A DNA stretch of 64,000 nt from Planctomycetota bacterium. GTDB taxonomy: Bacteria; Planctomycetota; Planctomycetia; Planctomycetales; Planctomycetaceae. Of this stretch, positions 46,837 through 55,540 are shown piece by piece. A model generated the notes under the pieces. That model was given only the letters and a program-made list of their open reading frames with translations, was not told where the DNA came from and did no database searches. Made by a program: the position numbers and the translations under genes. Location of the stretch: positions 1 to 64,000 of the forward strand of contig JAQBVJ010000025.1 in NCBI GenBank assembly GCA_027623235.1, in the 5' to 3' direction. Numbering within the stretch: position 1 is the first letter of the stretch; every line of letters begins with the position of its first letter.

Positions 46837-47901
46837 TCAGTCCGCGTGATAGCCACGCCACGTCCAGACGAGAGTGTCGGCCAGCGTCTGCTCAAACACT
46901 TTTCCGTCGCAGTGACGAGTCGCCCGGCTGAACACGAACCGATAATCGTAACCCTTGGCCTTCAGCGCTGCTGCCGTTCGTCGATTGGCCATCACCCAGT
47001 TGTGGTAGGTGCTTTCCGGATCCCCGGCGCGATTGTCGTTCTCAGAGACGTGCGTGAAAATTCGCAGCGGTTTCTTCTCGGTGGTCTCAATCAGCTTCAT
47101 GCTGGAGTGGTACTCCCAGGCGCCGAGCGGGTATTTCTTTTCCTCCGCCGCGTCATCGTCCTGTTGATCGACGAAGGTCCCCGAGTAGGTGATCATTCGG
47201 CGAAACAGGTCAGGCCGAAACCAGCCCATGCTGAGAGCCGCGGCTCCGCCCGAGCTGCACCCCATCGCGGCCCGTCCCCAGGGGTTATCCGTAAAGGCGA
47301 TCTTCGGATAAGCCGCTTTGATTTCTGGATTGTTGAGCACGGCGGGCAGGACCTCGTCATTGATAAATCGCGCGAGCCGGTCTGACATCGTGTCGTACTC
47401 AAGGCCACGCTGGCTGCCGTAGCTGTCGTTGCCGCCGTTCTGAACAGCGATCGCGATAAACGCCGGCAGCCGTCGGTTGGGGTCTTTGGAAATCGTCAGA
47501 TTGTCCAGCGCGTTCCGCACAAGATTCAGCCGGCTCGGTCCGTCATGTGACACCAGAATGGGAGCCTTCGTGCCGTCTTTGTAAGCAGCCGGCACATAGA
47601 CGAAAATCTTTCTCTCTGTCCGCACGGGCTTTTTGGGGTCGAGCGTCGAGTCGTCGCCGCGAAAGATTTTGCTGTCAGCAAGCTGCATCGAGAACTCGAA
47701 GTATTTTCCTTTGGGGTTGCCTCGATCGGTGAGATCCGGATCGACCTTGTAGTCCGGGCCGATCGTGTGATCTCCGTTGCCTTCGGATCCAGGCGTTTCC
47801 GTGTAGCCATCCTCGGCAGTTGCAGTCGCCACGGAAACGGCGAGGAAGATCGATAGAATGCAGAAGCTGACGCTGGCCCGGGTTTCTGATCTGAACAGCA
47901 T
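46837..47901 (-). CDS. Secreted esterase, alpha/beta-hydrolase (esterase D/enterochelin esterase-like)
   Basis: This 354-residue exported hydrolase has a signal peptide (SVSFCILSIFLAVSVATATAED). The nucleophile elbow is GCSSGG (AAMGCSSGGAAAL). The family's RKIFVYVPAAYKDGTKAPILVSHDG strand and FVFSRATRHCDGKVF, which carries the catalytic His, are present. This matches the putative esterase family of feruloyl, acetylxylan and enterochelin esterases. ATG 47901 is the likely start; the frame is open to 48138. Likely substrates are plant or algal polysaccharide esters. It may share a transcript with the NHL propeller gene. Confidence 0.85.
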   Translation of the reverse strand: MLFRSETRASVSFCILSIFLAVSVATATAEDGYTETPGSEGNGDHTIGPDYKVDPDLTDRGNPKGKYFEFSMQLADSKIFRGDDSTLDPKKPVRTERKIFVYVPAAYKDGTKAPILVSHDGPSRLNLVRNALDNLTISKDPNRRLPAFIAIAVQNGGNDSYGSQRGLEYDTMSDRLARFINDEVLPAVLNNPEIKAAYPKIAFTDNPWGRAAMGCSSGGAAALSMGWFRPDLFRRMITYSGTFVDQQDDDAAEEKKYPLGAWEYHSSMKLIETTEKKPLRIFTHVSENDNRAGDPESTYHNWVMANRRTAAALKAKGYDYRFVFSRATRHCDGKVFEQTLADTLVWTWRGYHAD

Positions 47902-48227
47902 GATGGCGGTCGCTCGAAGGAAGGGAATCGATGATGGCACGCTGCCAGATGCTGGCATGTTGCCAATGGTACCTGGTCCTGTTGGGGCGACAACCGCACG
48001 GTGAAAGTCGGGGTTGCGACTGCCGGGCCTGAGCGCGTTTCTCGCCAGCCAGAGAGTCCCGGAAAGACAGATTGATTTGCGACTCGCTTTGGCACCGCGA
48101 CCAGGAAAACTGGTCGGTGCCAACTCGGCCGGACGCAATTTGAATTTTTAATATCGAACAAGGAATGTCCACATAGGAAGTTCCCATCCACACGGATCCT
48201 TCGTCCTTCGAAGTTTTTGATCGACAT
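47902..48227. other. Gap upstream of the esterase gene and the pseudogene
   Basis: About 330 bp; no gene is evident. The right end adjoins the remnant of the PSCyt1 gene, whose first codons lack a normal start. Confidence 0.35.
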
Positions 48228-49161
48228 TCGATATTCATCGTCCTGATCGGACTCGCCTCATCCGCGGCGACGGATTGTCGGGCCGAGCCGACTCAGCCGA
48301 CTCAGCCGACTCTTGATCGTGCAGCCGCGAACCGTCTCTTCACGCTGAAGGTGCTGCCACTGCTGAAGGTCAAGTGCTTCGGCTGTCATGGCAACGACCC
48401 GAAGGACCTGCGCGGCGATTACAACCTGCTCACGCGGGAGGGAATGCTCAAAGGCGGTGAGTCGGGCGAGACATCACTCGTCCCCGGTAAACCCAACGAG
48501 AGTTCGCTCTATCAGGCCGTTCTGTGGGATGGCCTTGAGATGCCGCCCAAGGAAAACGACCGCGTATCGCATGCAGACGTCGGTGCCGGGGCTCATCGAT
48601 CTCAGCAGCGAACCCGAGCATCTGCAGAAAGCCTACGGTCTGGACCGGAAAGAGACTGCGGCGTTCGGTCAGCAGTGCCTGATGGCCCGGCGGCTTGTCG
48701 AAGAGGGCGTGAGGTGCGTGCAGATCTTCTCAGGCGGATGGGACAGCCACGATTATCTTGAACGAGGTCACGGGTCCCGAATTGCCAGCGTCGACCAGCC
48801 AATCGCGGCACTCATCAAAGACCTCAAGGCACGAGGAATGCTCGAAGACACGCTTGTCGTCTGGACGGGAGAATTCGGCCGCACCCCCGACAACAACTAT
48901 CGCGGCGGAGTCACAGCGCTCGGCCGCGGTCACAACGTCGATGCCATGACCATGTGGTTTGCGGGAGGGGGTGTAAAACGGGGAGCCACCGACGACATTG
49001 CCGCGGAAGCCGTCGAAGTCGTACACCCGATCCGTGACGTCCACATCACGATGCTGCATCTGCTCGGACTGGACGACAACAAGCTGACCTATCTCCACGC
49101 GGGGCGGTATATGCAGCTCTCTCAATTCGGCGGAGAGTTGATTCCGGAGCTGCTCGCTTAA
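48228..49161 (+). pseudogene. Chimeric pseudogene: PSCyt1 N-terminus joined to DUF1501 C-terminus
   Basis: The first frame begins with a hydrophobic stretch (IFIVLIGLASSAA) and PTQPTQPT. It then reads LLKVKCFGCHGNDPKDLRG and LYQAVLWDGLEMPPKENDR, a PSCyt1 domain with CxGCH. At about 48561 the match shifts to the +1 frame, which reads YRMQTSVPGLIDLSSEP, RRLVEEGVRCVQIFSGGWDSHD, VVWTGEFGRTPDNN and HNVDAMTMWFAGGGVKRG, the C-terminal part of a DUF1501 protein. In planctomycetes these two genes are normally adjacent in this order. An internal deletion of perhaps 3-4 kb therefore fused them out of frame. No normal start codon is present in front. It is a dead gene pair. Confidence 0.85.
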
Positions 49162-49284
49162 CGAGGGCAGATTAATCGCCTGTTGATGTTCCGCTTCCGC
49201 TTTGCCAGACTGACCGAAGACTCACTCAGGAACTCACTGTTCGAGGCCTCCCGCGAGGCGGCCCGACTGCTGCGGAGGCCTCCC

Positions 49285-50271
49285 ATGAAACTGTCAGTCA
49301 TTGTTCCATTATTCAATGAAGAAGAGAGCCTCCTGGAGCTCTGTCGCGAAATTATCGATACCTGCGACAAGAACGACATCAGCTTTGAGGTCATCTTTAT
49401 CGACGATGGCTCAACAGATTCGTCCTGGATCGTCGTGAAAGAAGCCGGCAGGATTGACGACCGGATTTCCGGGATCCGCTTTCGGCGAAATTTCGGAAAA
49501 GCCGCCGCTCTGACGGCCGGGATGAGAGCGGCCGACGGCGACTACATCATGATGATGGACGCTGACCTGCAGGACGATCCGTCCGAGATTCCGAAGTTCA
49601 TCGCGAAGCTCGAAGACGGTTTCGACGTGGTCAACGGCTGGAAGCAGCGACGGCTTGACCCGTGGCACAAGACGAAGCCGAGCAAGGTTTTCAACTGGAT
49701 GGTTGGCCGGCTCACGGGACTCGTGCTGCACGATCACAACTGCGGACTGAAACTTTTCCGACGCGAGGTGACTCACGAAATCCGAATTTACGGCGAGCTG
49801 CATCGCTTCATCCCGGTGCTCGCCCACGCACGCGGATTCAAAGTCACCGAGCTGTCCGTCAACCATCGCGAACGTCAGTTCGGACACTCAAAGTACGGCA
49901 TGAAACGATTTCTGCGTGGCTTCCTTGATCTGTGCACGGTCAAGTTTCTGACCGGTTACGGACAGCGACCTCAGCACCTGATGGGCGGAATCGGCCTGAC
50001 GCTGTTCGGACTCGGGGGAGTCGGCATGACCTGGCTGGCGATGACGTGGCTTCGTACCAACGTGTTCGGCGTGACAGGCCTGGGAGATATCGGAGGCCGA
50101 CCGCTGCTGGCCTACTCGATCGCGTCGCTCCTGCTGGGAGCTCAAGCGATTTCGCTGGGCTTTGTCGCGGAACTACTGGTTTCGTACACGGGCAAAGATC
50201 TCGACACTTACAGCATCTCTGAGCGTGCCGAACCCCATTCCAAGTCGGAAGCGGAATCCGTTGCCGTGTGA
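49285..50271 (+). CDS. Family 2 glycosyltransferase with two membrane helices (GtrB/DPM-like)
   Basis: This 328-residue enzyme transfers sugars to undecaprenyl-phosphate or similar lipids. The GT-A fold starts with [15 protein letters not shown]. The nucleotide-binding [10 protein letters not shown], the metal-binding MMDADLQDD and the acceptor region [13 protein letters not shown] are all visible. Two C-terminal membrane helices ([46 protein letters not shown]) anchor it, as in GtrB and dolichol-phosphate mannose synthase relatives. ATG 49285 follows GGAGG; the frame opens at 49183. It likely acts in lipopolysaccharide or exopolysaccharide modification. Confidence 0.9.
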   Translation: MKLSVIVPLFNEEESLLELCREIIDTCDKNDISFEVIFIDDGSTDSSWIVVKEAGRIDDRISGIRFRRNFGKAAALTAGMRAADGDYIMMMDADLQDDPSEIPKFIAKLEDGFDVVNGWKQRRLDPWHKTKPSKVFNWMVGRLTGLVLHDHNCGLKLFRREVTHEIRIYGELHRFIPVLAHARGFKVTELSVNHRERQFGHSKYGMKRFLRGFLDLCTVKFLTGYGQRPQHLMGGIGLTLFGLGGVGMTWLAMTWLRTNVFGVTGLGDIGGRPLLAYSIASLLLGAQAISLGFVAELLVSYTGKDLDTYSISERAEPHSKSEAESVAV

Positions 50272-50291
50272 CTGGAATTGTCGGCAAGGCG

Positions 50292-50621
50292 TTACCGGCG
50301 CGGGATGATGAACGAGCCGGTCGTGTAGTAGAGGATGACCTTTCCGACGACGAAGATCATGAAGAAAATAAGGTAGCCCATCACTCCGCCGCCTTCGTCG
50401 TCGTCAACGACGGTGCTCGCAAGCAGTTGCTTCGCGTGGCGTTCTTCTTCTTTCTCCTGGCGGATCCGTTCGCGGCGGGCGTCTTCCTTGAGCTCGGCTT
50501 TCAGCTCGCGCAGATTTTCTCCACAGTGCGGACATTCTCTGGCCTTGCTGCCGACATCGCGTCCGCAGTTGAGGCACGCCTCAAGTTCGCCGACTCCCAG
50601 CGACTGTGAGCCAGCCGCCAT
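50292..50621 (-). CDS. Zinc-ribbon/coiled-coil/TM protein, downstream part after an in-frame TGA
   Basis: This 109-residue frame has a two-Cys-pair zinc ribbon (ACLNCGRDVGSKARECPHCG), a charged coiled coil (LKEDARRERIRQEKEEERHAKQL) and one C-terminal membrane helix (GYLIFFMIFVVGKVILYYTTG). It is in the same frame as the 58-codon zinc-ribbon gene just upstream, separated only by TGA at 50667-50669 and 15 sense codons (PDEDEGDLDFGALAS). The two are most simply one 182-codon gene broken by a nonsense change; alternatively, translation restarts at ATG 50621, which has GGAG 14 nt away. Confidence 0.65.
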   Translation of the reverse strand: MAAGSQSLGVGELEACLNCGRDVGSKARECPHCGENLRELKAELKEDARRERIRQEKEEERHAKQLLASTVVDDDEGGGVMGYLIFFMIFVVGKVILYYTTGSFIIPRR

Positions 50622-50666
50622 CGACGCGAGTGCTCCAAAATCCAGATCACCTTCATCTTCGTCCGG

Positions 50667-50843
50667 TCACCTGCGGCTGGTCGCTTTCTTCCGCCGTTCT
50701 GGTGCGGCAGCGACACTTACGGAAGGGGCATCGGGTATCCTGACGACCGATCCGCAGTCCGGGCATTTGATCCGGCTGCCGGCTGCTGCGTCTTTCACCT
50801 TCAGCTTCCGTCCGCAACCATTGCATTCTGCTCGAATCGGCAT
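50667..50843 (-). CDS. Small zinc-ribbon protein, N-terminal part before an in-frame TGA
   Basis: A 58-residue frame begins at ATG 50843. It contains CNGCGRKL and, 20 residues on, CPDCGSVV, a classic four-Cys zinc ribbon as in many planctomycete regulatory or membrane proteins. A basic low-complexity linker follows (ERRKKATSRR), then TGA. The reading continues in frame into the next zinc ribbon (50292-50621), so this is probably the N-terminal third of one protein. CGA (Arg) to TGA would be a single C-to-T change. Confidence 0.7.
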   Translation of the reverse strand: MPIRAECNGCGRKLKVKDAAAGSRIKCPDCGSVVRIPDAPSVSVAAAPERRKKATSRR

Positions 50844-51000
50844 CGATGCATCTCGCCTGTCGTGTGGTGTAACCTGTCGTGTGGTGTAAACTGACCTTCA
50901 GGCTCGGCAGAATATACTCAGATTTCGAGAATTGATTCCACGCATTTCTGATCCGACAGGCAACAACATTCGGACAGAGATCACAATTCCAGAGGGCGAC

Positions 51001-51051
51001 ATGTCGACTGAATCGAAAGATGCTTCGCAGACAGCCACCTCATCAAAATGA
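51001..51051 (+). other. Short leader frame ending in TGA in frame with the TPR gene
   Basis: ATG 51001, behind AGAGGGCGAC, opens a 16-codon frame ending TGA (51049-51051). The same frame continues with TLSPL into the membrane helix of the gene at 51067. This looks like the cytoplasmic N-terminus of that gene cut by a nonsense change, or an upstream peptide coupled to it. Confidence 0.5.
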
Positions 51052-51066
51052 ACTCTTTCGCCACTG

Positions 51067-53697
51067 ATGTTTATGTTTGTGGCGTTTGCGGGACTCACCG
51101 TTCTTCTCGGCGTCTTCGTCGGCCTGATGGCGGCGATCGAACCAGAGATTCCGACCGGAAGTTCTCTGCAGGAAGTGATGATGCCGGACGGGACGATCCT
51201 GGCTCTCGAAGCGGTGACCTGGGGAAAACTGCACGAATACGAAGTCGAGTTCCCCACCCAGGGGTTCGAGTTTTTCCCGAGCGGCAGGTCCCGCACGATC
51301 AACCAGGGAACGAGCAAGGACCAAATTGTTTTGTGGCTTTCACGCCGGGATGCGATCACAGGAAAAGCCCTCGACTTCGACTGGTGGGCTCATTCGACCG
51401 TGGTCGACTCGCACGGCTGCGAAATTGAAGACAGTGACAACGACGCGCGTCGACACGCTCACCACGCTCACGGGAGTTCCGGGTCCGGCGGAAGACCGTT
51501 TCAGTCCGTTTCCGCCCACAGTCATGGCGAGCAATACACATCAATCATCGTCACGTCGGGACTGCCCGCTTTCCGGCACGAAGGCGACACGTTCACCGTG
51601 AGGCTGTACGACCTGGCGGGTACGAAAGTCGGCGAGTTTCAGATCACGGATCCCAGCCCGACCAAGGGTAGCTATCCCGTCTGGAAACCCGAAGAACTGC
51701 CAGTCACGAAAACGATGAACGACCTGACGGTGACTCTGACAAGCGTGGCCGGCGAACTCAGCGAGTCGCAAAGTTCTCGCAACGGCCGTTCGTACATTCG
51801 CAAACGGACGCAACTTAACTACGACTTTCAGGTGAAAGAAAACGGCGAGTCGACGAATCGGTGGCAGTCCCGTTCAATGACCGTCAGCGACGCGCTCGGA
51901 AACTCGCTGAACCATTACGACATCAGCCAGCTTTGCGAGGAAGAACAGGCGTGGAAGCTCGCAACGAAGTTTTACCGGATCGAAAAGAGAGAGAACTTCG
52001 ACGAGTCCGAGCTGTGGACCGTCAAGGATCTCGAACTCCCGGCGGCGAACAAAACTCAATACCTGCGCAAAAAGGAGAAATGCCAGGGCGTTGAGTTTGA
52101 ACTGATCGCGGCGGGAGGGGGCGGAACGAAAGCGACCTACAATGGAGTGGTCCCGAAGAACTCCGGCGGTTACTCCCACAGCACCAGCATTGGCAACGTG
52201 CAGGTCGAAGTGAGTGTGGAAAGTGACAATCGCAAACCTGGCAGTCTCACCGTCGACTGCAAGCTGCCGCACATTGTCCTTCGCTGGTCCGGTCAAACGG
52301 CCAGCAGCCTTGTCGCGAAGATCGACGCCACCGACGGTCAGGGACGCCCGATCGAACTGAACGGCCCCTATCCTGGATACGGTGGTGACAGGCCGAACGT
52401 CTACATCTTCTCCCGGCCACGGAATTCCGAGGTGAAAGACCCCATCGAAAAAGTCAGCTTCACCTGGTCCGTCCAGGAAGGCCGGGAATTTGAATTTCTG
52501 GTCAAGCCTCCGAAAGCAGCGCCACCGAAGCCGCGGCAAAGAACTCCTTACACCTTGGAACGGCGGCTCGCTCGGGCGAAACAGGACATCGAGAACCACG
52601 AAAATAATCTGGCAAACAACCCGGGCCACAGCGGCGGCTACTACCACAACGCGATCGCCTGGGCGATTGTGACTGCTCCAGAAGAATTGCGCACATCCGA
52701 ACGACTGGCGACCGCCCTTGAGTACGCTCAGCTTGCCGACGACGAATCAGGAGGTTCACAGTCCTACGGCAACACCCTGGCGATGGCGTTGCTTCGATCC
52801 GGCAACGCGACGGGAGCGATCGTCAAGTTTGAAAACAACCTGGCATCAAGAATGGACAGCAACAACGCACTCTTCGATCTGTACGGTCTGGCGCTGGCTC
52901 AGTTTCAGAATGGCGATCCCGTTACGGCTCGGAAAACCTACGACAAAGCCGTCGCAAAACAGCAAGTCCGGGCTCCCTACATCCAGAACGACAGTCAGTG
53001 GCACGACCTGTACCACCTTCGCGAGGAACTGCAAACGCATTTCCTGGGAGCCAGCCCGCGAGACCTGATCGCGCAGGCGGATGAGTTGGTTGCCGGCGGA
53101 AAACTGAAGGAAGCAGCAGAAGTCTTTGACCGGTTGCTCGCCGTGTCAGAGGACGATGTCTGGCAGTGGTACCGCAGTGCCGTACTTCAACTTCACATCG
53201 GCAACCAGGATGCGTGGAAACGGCACTGCAAACGGATGCTGGAGTTATTCAGGAAAACTGATCATCCCGAGACAGCTGAGCGGGTCGGCAAGACCTGCCT
53301 GCTGTCGGCGGCGTCGGATGCAGCGACGCAAAGTCACGCCCATTGGCTCATCGAAACGGCACTTGCGAAAAATCTGGACAACATGTGGTTCCGGCTGGCC
53401 AGTGGCCTGTCTCAGTACCGTGCGGGAGAAGACGTGGCAGCCATCCCCTCACTCGAACAAGCACTGAATCTGAGCGGGCGAGCCAATTCCGCTGACGTTT
53501 GTATTTATGCCTTGCTCGCTTTATCACGGTTCCGCACAGGTGAGACGGAAGCCGCTAATGCCGCGCTGGCTCAGGCGGAAACGATCCGGACCGAAAAGCT
53601 GCCAGCGCTGACGGCCGGCAAACTGAAAGATGGATGGCACGATGTTCTGATCGCCGAAATCCTGCTGCGGGAAGCGCGGTCGGTTGTCAGTGAGTGA
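51067..53697 (+). CDS. Membrane-anchored TPR protein with beta-rich N-terminal region
   Basis: This 876-residue protein begins with a transmembrane helix (MFMFVAFAGLTVLLGVFVGLM), then about 460 residues of beta-rich sequence without a recognised domain. The C-terminal part has TPR-type helices (AWAIVTAPEELRTSERLATALEYAQLADDE, ALDLYGLALAQFQNGDPVTARKTYDKAV, LKEAAEVFDRLLAVSEDDVWQWYRSAVLQLHIGNQDAW). In the same frame, 51001-51048 reads MSTESKDASQTATSSK behind AGAGGG, followed by TGA and six sense codons to ATG 51067. The gene once probably started at 51001. The function is unknown. Confidence 0.75.
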   Translation: MFMFVAFAGLTVLLGVFVGLMAAIEPEIPTGSSLQEVMMPDGTILALEAVTWGKLHEYEVEFPTQGFEFFPSGRSRTINQGTSKDQIVLWLSRRDAITGKALDFDWWAHSTVVDSHGCEIEDSDNDARRHAHHAHGSSGSGGRPFQSVSAHSHGEQYTSIIVTSGLPAFRHEGDTFTVRLYDLAGTKVGEFQITDPSPTKGSYPVWKPEELPVTKTMNDLTVTLTSVAGELSESQSSRNGRSYIRKRTQLNYDFQVKENGESTNRWQSRSMTVSDALGNSLNHYDISQLCEEEQAWKLATKFYRIEKRENFDESELWTVKDLELPAANKTQYLRKKEKCQGVEFELIAAGGGGTKATYNGVVPKNSGGYSHSTSIGNVQVEVSVESDNRKPGSLTVDCKLPHIVLRWSGQTASSLVAKIDATDGQGRPIELNGPYPGYGGDRPNVYIFSRPRNSEVKDPIEKVSFTWSVQEGREFEFLVKPPKAAPPKPRQRTPYTLERRLARAKQDIENHENNLANNPGHSGGYYHNAIAWAIVTAPEELRTSERLATALEYAQLADDESGGSQSYGNTLAMALLRSGNATGAIVKFENNLASRMDSNNALFDLYGLALAQFQNGDPVTARKTYDKAVAKQQVRAPYIQNDSQWHDLYHLREELQTHFLGASPRDLIAQADELVAGGKLKEAAEVFDRLLAVSEDDVWQWYRSAVLQLHIGNQDAWKRHCKRMLELFRKTDHPETAERVGKTCLLSAASDAATQSHAHWLIETALAKNLDNMWFRLASGLSQYRAGEDVAAIPSLEQALNLSGRANSADVCIYALLALSRFRTGETEAANAALAQAETIRTEKLPALTAGKLKDGWHDVLIAEILLREARSVVSE

Positions 53698-53748
53698 GGG
53701 CGGTTCCGCGCGGCTTCCGCGGAAATCCAAAAGAGAATCTGCGCATAA

Positions 53749-53775
53749 GAAAGCCGCCTCAAATTGAGGCGGCTT
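53749..53775. terminator. Bidirectional rho-independent terminator
   Basis: AAGCCGCCTCA-AATT-type loop-TGAGGCGGCTT forms an 11-12 bp stem between the convergent TPR and sigma factor genes. On the minus strand TTTCTTATG follows the stem; on the plus strand the T-run is weaker. It can end both transcripts. Confidence 0.8.
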
Positions 53776-53800
53776 CGATTCGAACACTGAAAGGCGACTG

Positions 53801-55459
53801 TCAGTTCACAGCAGCGATCGCTTCCAGGAAACCCTTGAGCTGGCGACTTCGCACCGGGTGCTGGAGCTTCCGAACGGCTTTGGCTTCGATCTGCCGGACC
53901 CGTTCGCGAGTAACCTTGAAGATGCGGCCAACCTCTTCCAGCGTGTAGGTGTAGCCGTCTCCCAGACCATAGCGGAGCTTGATGATCTCCCGCTCGCGAT
54001 AGGTCAGCGTCTTCAGGACGGAGTCGATTTTTTCCTTGAGCATCTCCTGAGCCGCTGAGCTCACGGGATTGTCGGAGCTTTTATCTTCGACAAAATCGCC
54101 AAAGAAACTGTCGTCACCATCGCCGACCGGCCGATCGAGGCTGACCGGGTGGCGGGAAATCTTGAGAACCCGCTTGGCCTCTTCGACTGTCACGCAAGCC
54201 GCTTCGGCCGTCTCTTCGACCGTCGGTTCGCGGCCGAGTTCCTGCAGCAGGTCCTTGCTGACCCGACGCAACATCGACATCGTTTCGATCATGTGTACCG
54301 GGATGCGGATCGTGCGAGCCTGGTCTGCGATGGCTCGCGTGATTGCCTGGCGAATCCACCACGTGGCATAAGTCGAGAACTTGTAGCCACGTCGGTATTC
54401 GTACTTGTCGACGGCCCGCATCAGCCCCGAGTTTCCTTCCTGGATCAGGTCGAGAAAGCTCAAACCACGGTTGCGATATTTCTTGGCGATTGAGACGACC
54501 AGTCGCAGGTTTCCGCCGGAAAGATCCTGCATCGCCTTCTCATATTCGCTGAAGCGATGGTTGATCCTGCGAACCCGTTCGCGAAGTGACGCCGGTGTGT
54601 CGAGCGTGATCAACATCAGATCTTTCAGCTCGGCCTGGATCACTGCTTTCTCTTCTGAGGCCGATGGAGTCTCGATGCGGCGGATCCGGCTGAGCCGCTT
54701 TTCGAGCTCGGTCATGCGCTGTGAAATCTGGCCAAGTTTTTTCATGACCGGCTGTAGACGCTGCGTTCGAATCCCCAGTTCCTCAACGAGAGTCACCATT
54801 TTCAGGCGTCGGTTTTTCAGTCCAATTTCCCGTTCTTTGCGATCGGCCGTCGACGAGCCGGCGTCCAGCACGTGAGCTCGTGCGTCTTCAACGTACCGCT
54901 GCCGCATGTGCTGCACCGTGCGAAGATTGTGCGGCATCCGAGCAAGAATCTGTGTTTTCTCCAGACCTTCCGTGACCGACACTTTGATCGTGCGGTCGAA
55001 CGGGAGCTCGCTTGCGTGCACTCGAGCCAGCACCTCAATCGTCTGAGCCATCGCGTAGTCGCTTTCCAGCAACTCGCGTCGGAATCGCTTTCGCGTGACC
55101 TCGATCATTTTGGCGAGAGCAATTTCCTCGGGCCGCGTCAGCAAAGGAATCTCACCCATCTGCGTGAGGTACATGCGGATCGGGTCGTCGATCTTGCGCG
55201 AGCCCTCGTCCTGATCGAAGTCGACGCCGTCGATGGGTCGAACCTTCTGCTTCTGTCTCGGCTTCGCTTTGACGTTCGTGACTTTTTCGTCAGCGACGAT
55301 TTCCATGCCGAGGTCTTCGAGGGACATCAGCAGGTTGTCAAGTTTTTCAGCGCTGACCGCTTCGTTGGGCAGATAGTCGTTGACCTGAGAGAACGTCAGG
55401 TGGCCCTGTCGGCTGCCAATGCGGATCAGTTGGTTGAGTGTTTCGTCGACTTTGTGCAC
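53801..55459 (-). CDS. rpoD: RNA polymerase primary-type sigma factor, RpoD-like (copy 2, in dnaG operon)
   Basis: This group 1-like sigma-70 of 552 residues lies directly after dnaG, the classical place of rpoD. Region 1.1 starts [13 protein letters not shown]. Region 1.2 reads [17 protein letters not shown], region 2 SLSFLD-type [12 protein letters not shown] and [15 protein letters not shown], region 3 [11 protein letters not shown], and region 4 [15 protein letters not shown] and [16 protein letters not shown] 55459 ([14 protein letters not shown]) lies 7 nt behind AAGGA and is preferred to ATG 55486 and ATG 55516. It is closely related to copy 1 at 21879-23594, so two housekeeping-type sigmas coexist. 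A terminator follows. Confidence 0.9.
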   Translation of the reverse strand: MHKVDETLNQLIRIGSRQGHLTFSQVNDYLPNEAVSAEKLDNLLMSLEDLGMEIVADEKVTNVKAKPRQKQKVRPIDGVDFDQDEGSRKIDDPIRMYLTQMGEIPLLTRPEEIALAKMIEVTRKRFRRELLESDYAMAQTIEVLARVHASELPFDRTIKVSVTEGLEKTQILARMPHNLRTVQHMRQRYVEDARAHVLDAGSSTADRKEREIGLKNRRLKMVTLVEELGIRTQRLQPVMKKLGQISQRMTELEKRLSRIRRIETPSASEEKAVIQAELKDLMLITLDTPASLRERVRRINHRFSEYEKAMQDLSGGNLRLVVSIAKKYRNRGLSFLDLIQEGNSGLMRAVDKYEYRRGYKFSTYATWWIRQAITRAIADQARTIRIPVHMIETMSMLRRVSKDLLQELGREPTVEETAEAACVTVEEAKRVLKISRHPVSLDRPVGDGDDSFFGDFVEDKSSDNPVSSAAQEMLKEKIDSVLKTLTYREREIIKLRYGLGDGYTYTLEEVGRIFKVTRERVRQIEAKAVRKLQHPVRSRQLKGFLEAIAAVN

Positions 55460-55540
55460 AGCAGATTCCTTTGTCTGGATGGTCATCGTTCCGACGCTCC
55501 GCGCCGAACTTCGCATTTCGAACTGAGTGTTCGAAAGTGG

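Noticed and set aside
50667-50669. TGA in the zinc-ribbon gene as a second selenocysteine codon
   Set aside because: It lies in a basic linker (SRR-stop-PDE) without nearby Cys or redox fold, and no GGUCU hairpin follows within 40 nt on the minus strand.
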